DNA of 64,000 nucleotides, taken from NCBI GenBank assembly GCA_905250125.1, contig CAJNOL010000223.1:62001-126000 (forward strand), read 5' to 3'. The notes under the pieces were generated by a model. It made no database searches. It saw only the letters and a program-made list of their open reading frames with translations, and was not told the origin of the DNA. Positions 62,177 through 64,000 of this stretch are shown one piece after another; within the stretch, counting starts at the first letter, position 1; each line of letters starts with the position of its first letter. A program made the position numbers and the translations under genes. Source of the stretch: Rotaria sordida. Lineage: Eukaryota; Rotifera; Eurotatoria; Philodinida; Philodinidae.

Positions 62177-63908
62177 CACATCATTTGACGATCGATATGG
62201 CATCATTGTCTTACCTCAAAATCAGACAAGACTCTAATCCCATTTGTATATGTATACTTGTCAATTGACTTGACTTAGTAAAGACATAAAGTTTGATTAT
62301 TGTTACTGTTTTTGTACATCTTGCTTTTAACACTCAACGTTTCTCATATTCATCCTTGATTACATTTCATGTTCTGTAACGATTAAGAAAAAGGAGTACT
62401 ATCACAGCTGTTACTTTCACTCTTTCCTTCGTTTTTTTCTTCTTCTTCTCAAATTGACAGTTGTCACGTCATAAGAATACAACAAAAAAAAGTGGAAAGA
62501 AAAGAGAAAATTCTGTCAAATCTTTATCCATATGTGTTCCATAAAAAAAAAAAAAAGAAAAGATCGAACTATAGTGTTTACTTAATGTGGCGACTGATAA
62601 ACATTTTCTTCTATACACAATCATCTTTTGTCAGATAAGAACTAAGCTCTCAATTGCAATGCCAACGAAGAACGAAGGAGAGAGAGAGAGAGCAAGTGTT
62701 GCTCTCATTATCCATCCTATCGATTACAGATCTTCTTTAAGGCATATTTCAGTGTGCCTTATCCTTCATGCCATCGTGAATACTTTTTTTTTTGCTTTTC
62801 TCGTCTCATTATCTCATTGTACAAGCAAAAGAAAAGAGAGTAGTACTTATAGCCTTGAGGTTAAATGCGCACTACCATCACTACTGTGCATAATATTCTA
62901 TGCTGTTTGCAATTTTCCTGGCGGCACTGGTGCTTGTGCAATCCGATCTTTCGAAAATCAATCTTTATCTTTGAGAGTTAGTACATATAAATACTTATTT
63001 ATATCTAGAAGAATGCAAAAAAAAGAAAAGAAAAGGAGAAAAGTACCTGACGTTGTCATCAGTTTGCATCTCTTGTTCTTCCCTGTGAACAAATGAGCAC
63101 ATCAATCGAGAAAGAAAAAGATTATATTACATCGTGGTTTGCTCCCATAATTGTTGTTATATCGCATATTTCAATGTATGATCAATAGGACAAATGATCG
63201 ATATTCTTCAAAGATGGAAAAGAAATACTATAAATGTTATTTTAACGTAAGATGAATGAATAGAATGAAGACTAGAACACATCTGTATATTTATGATCTT
63301 AATATGAATAAGAGAATTTAACAGTTATATTAGATTCATTTATGAACAGTTGCGCTTACATATGTACACACATATATATATACACATCTATATAAGACTT
63401 ACTTTTCCTTTTAACAGTTGTATACTAATTTGTGTCACTCAAATTCGCGCGTACACAATGACAATCCATTCAACCTTTTGACTACAGATACATAACCGTC
63501 ATTCGATATATCTGTATACACTCATTAGCTATCTGTCAATGAGTGACATAATGGTAAAGAGAAAGTCAGATAGGAAAAAAAGTGTTGTTCTTATCGCGAG
63601 ACACTTTTTGCACGATGGTCGGCGAATGGAACAAAGGCGATCGCGTTTCTACTCTCAATTAGATCTGTATATATGAGATCTAATCTATATACCCCAAGTG
63701 GATGAGAAAAAAAAAAAAAGAAGAAAGATAAAACAATAACAACAACACTAAGCACAAACAACAAGAGAGATTCTATATCTCGTATGGCCTAAAATAATTT
63801 AGCTTATGAAGATATTATAACATAACATTACTGTTAGGTTTTTTGTCCCTCGAAAATATCCATAGATTTATTTATTAATCGAAAAAAAAAAAAAAGAAAC
63901 AGAAATAA

Positions 63909-64000
63909 TTAACTTGAAATTTTTGGTGTTGAAATAACTGTTAATGTTTCTCGTCGTTGTGAACGAAGTGATTTATTTGATAGATATCGATGAGTTAATT
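63909..64000 (-). CDS. Last exon of a gene continuing past the window (partial)
   Basis: On the minus strand a frame enters from the window edge and ends at a TAA at 63909-63911. Its last 29 residues include SNKSLRSQRRETLTVISTP. Codon choice (AT-ending codons, CGA/CGT arginine) matches the real exons here, and AATAAA on the same strand follows about 35 bp downstream. The fragment is too short to name. It is listed because composition, stop and polyadenylation signal agree; the start and upstream exons lie outside the window. Confidence 0.6.
   Translation of the reverse strand, partial: LTHRYLSNKSLRSQRRETLTVISTPKISS

Larger units (their letters stand above)
55499..63908. other. 8.4-kb gene-free upstream domain of SoxD
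   Basis: No exon is supported on either strand apart from a doubtful 169-codon frame at 62587-63096. The stretch is full of microsatellites: (CT)n near 56390 and 57730, (AT)n near 59570, 60030 and 60790, (CTT)n near 61765, (GA)n near 62100, 62155 and 62685, and many A/T runs. I see none of the long palindromes that are frequent elsewhere in the window. It could hold SoxD regulatory DNA or unrecognised 5' untranslated exons. Confidence 0.55.

Noticed and set aside
1-64000. CRISPR arrays, bacterial operons, phage or viral genes
   Set aside because: Exon-intron genes of animal type throughout; no array of identical direct repeats with spacers and no viral reading frames were recognised.

Overview
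The window is AT-rich animal nuclear DNA with compact, multi-exon genes. Most introns are about 45-110 bp, bounded by GT-AG, and most exons are short. An innexin, a SoxD factor, an IFT88 and EGF/chitin-binding proteins make it a protostome metazoan. (TGTGGG)n repeats, which I recall as the bdelloid telomeric repeat, together with probable trans-splice acceptors next to start codons, suggest a bdelloid rotifer of Rotaria type. The organism call is inference. One 100-N assembly gap lies at 8538-8637.

Layout. 1-5.2 kb: no gene; a head-to-head telomere-like repeat and a 0.9-kb imperfect palindrome. 5.2-8.2 kb (+): an N-terminal-RASSF-like protein and an EF-hand protein. 9.6-14.0 kb (-): a complete four-exon innexin with a 2.9-kb intron. 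15.2-17.5 kb (-): a 13-exon secreted protein with one chitin-binding domain and eight EGF-like modules. 20.9-22.3 kb (+): a single-pass LDL-receptor-A membrane protein with a PPxY tail. 24.7-29.7 kb (+): a tight cluster of MGMT, ribosomal protein eL15-class L27A (uL15) and CTU2. 32.4-32.8 kb (-): a tentative secreted peptide. 33.6-34.4 kb (-): an AXH-domain (ataxin-1-like) protein. 35.5-46.1 kb (-): a 23-exon IFT88. 46.2-49.8 kb (-): a FAM47E-like gene ending 122 bp upstream of the IFT88 start codon. 53.4-55.5 kb (-): a SoxD gene with a CtBP-type motif. 55.5-63.9 kb: gene-free, rich in microsatellites. 63.9-64 kb (-): the last exon of another gene that runs off the window.

Most genes act independently: DNA repair, translation, tRNA thiolation, cilium assembly, gap junctions, transcription. 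Two same-strand groups look operon-like: MGMT/RPL27A/CTU2 and FAM47E/IFT88. The downstream members carry a polypyrimidine-AG acceptor 2-41 nt before their ATG, as expected for spliced-leader trans-splicing.

The most unusual feature is a set of at least ten long imperfect palindromes (about 0.2-0.9 kb), mostly different from each other in sequence. They sit in intergenic DNA and in nearly all the abnormally long introns, while the 8.4 kb upstream of SoxD shows none. They may be fold-back/MITE elements or hairpin-RNA source loci. Exon models were assembled by hand from reading frame, splice signals and family resemblance; no alignment was run.
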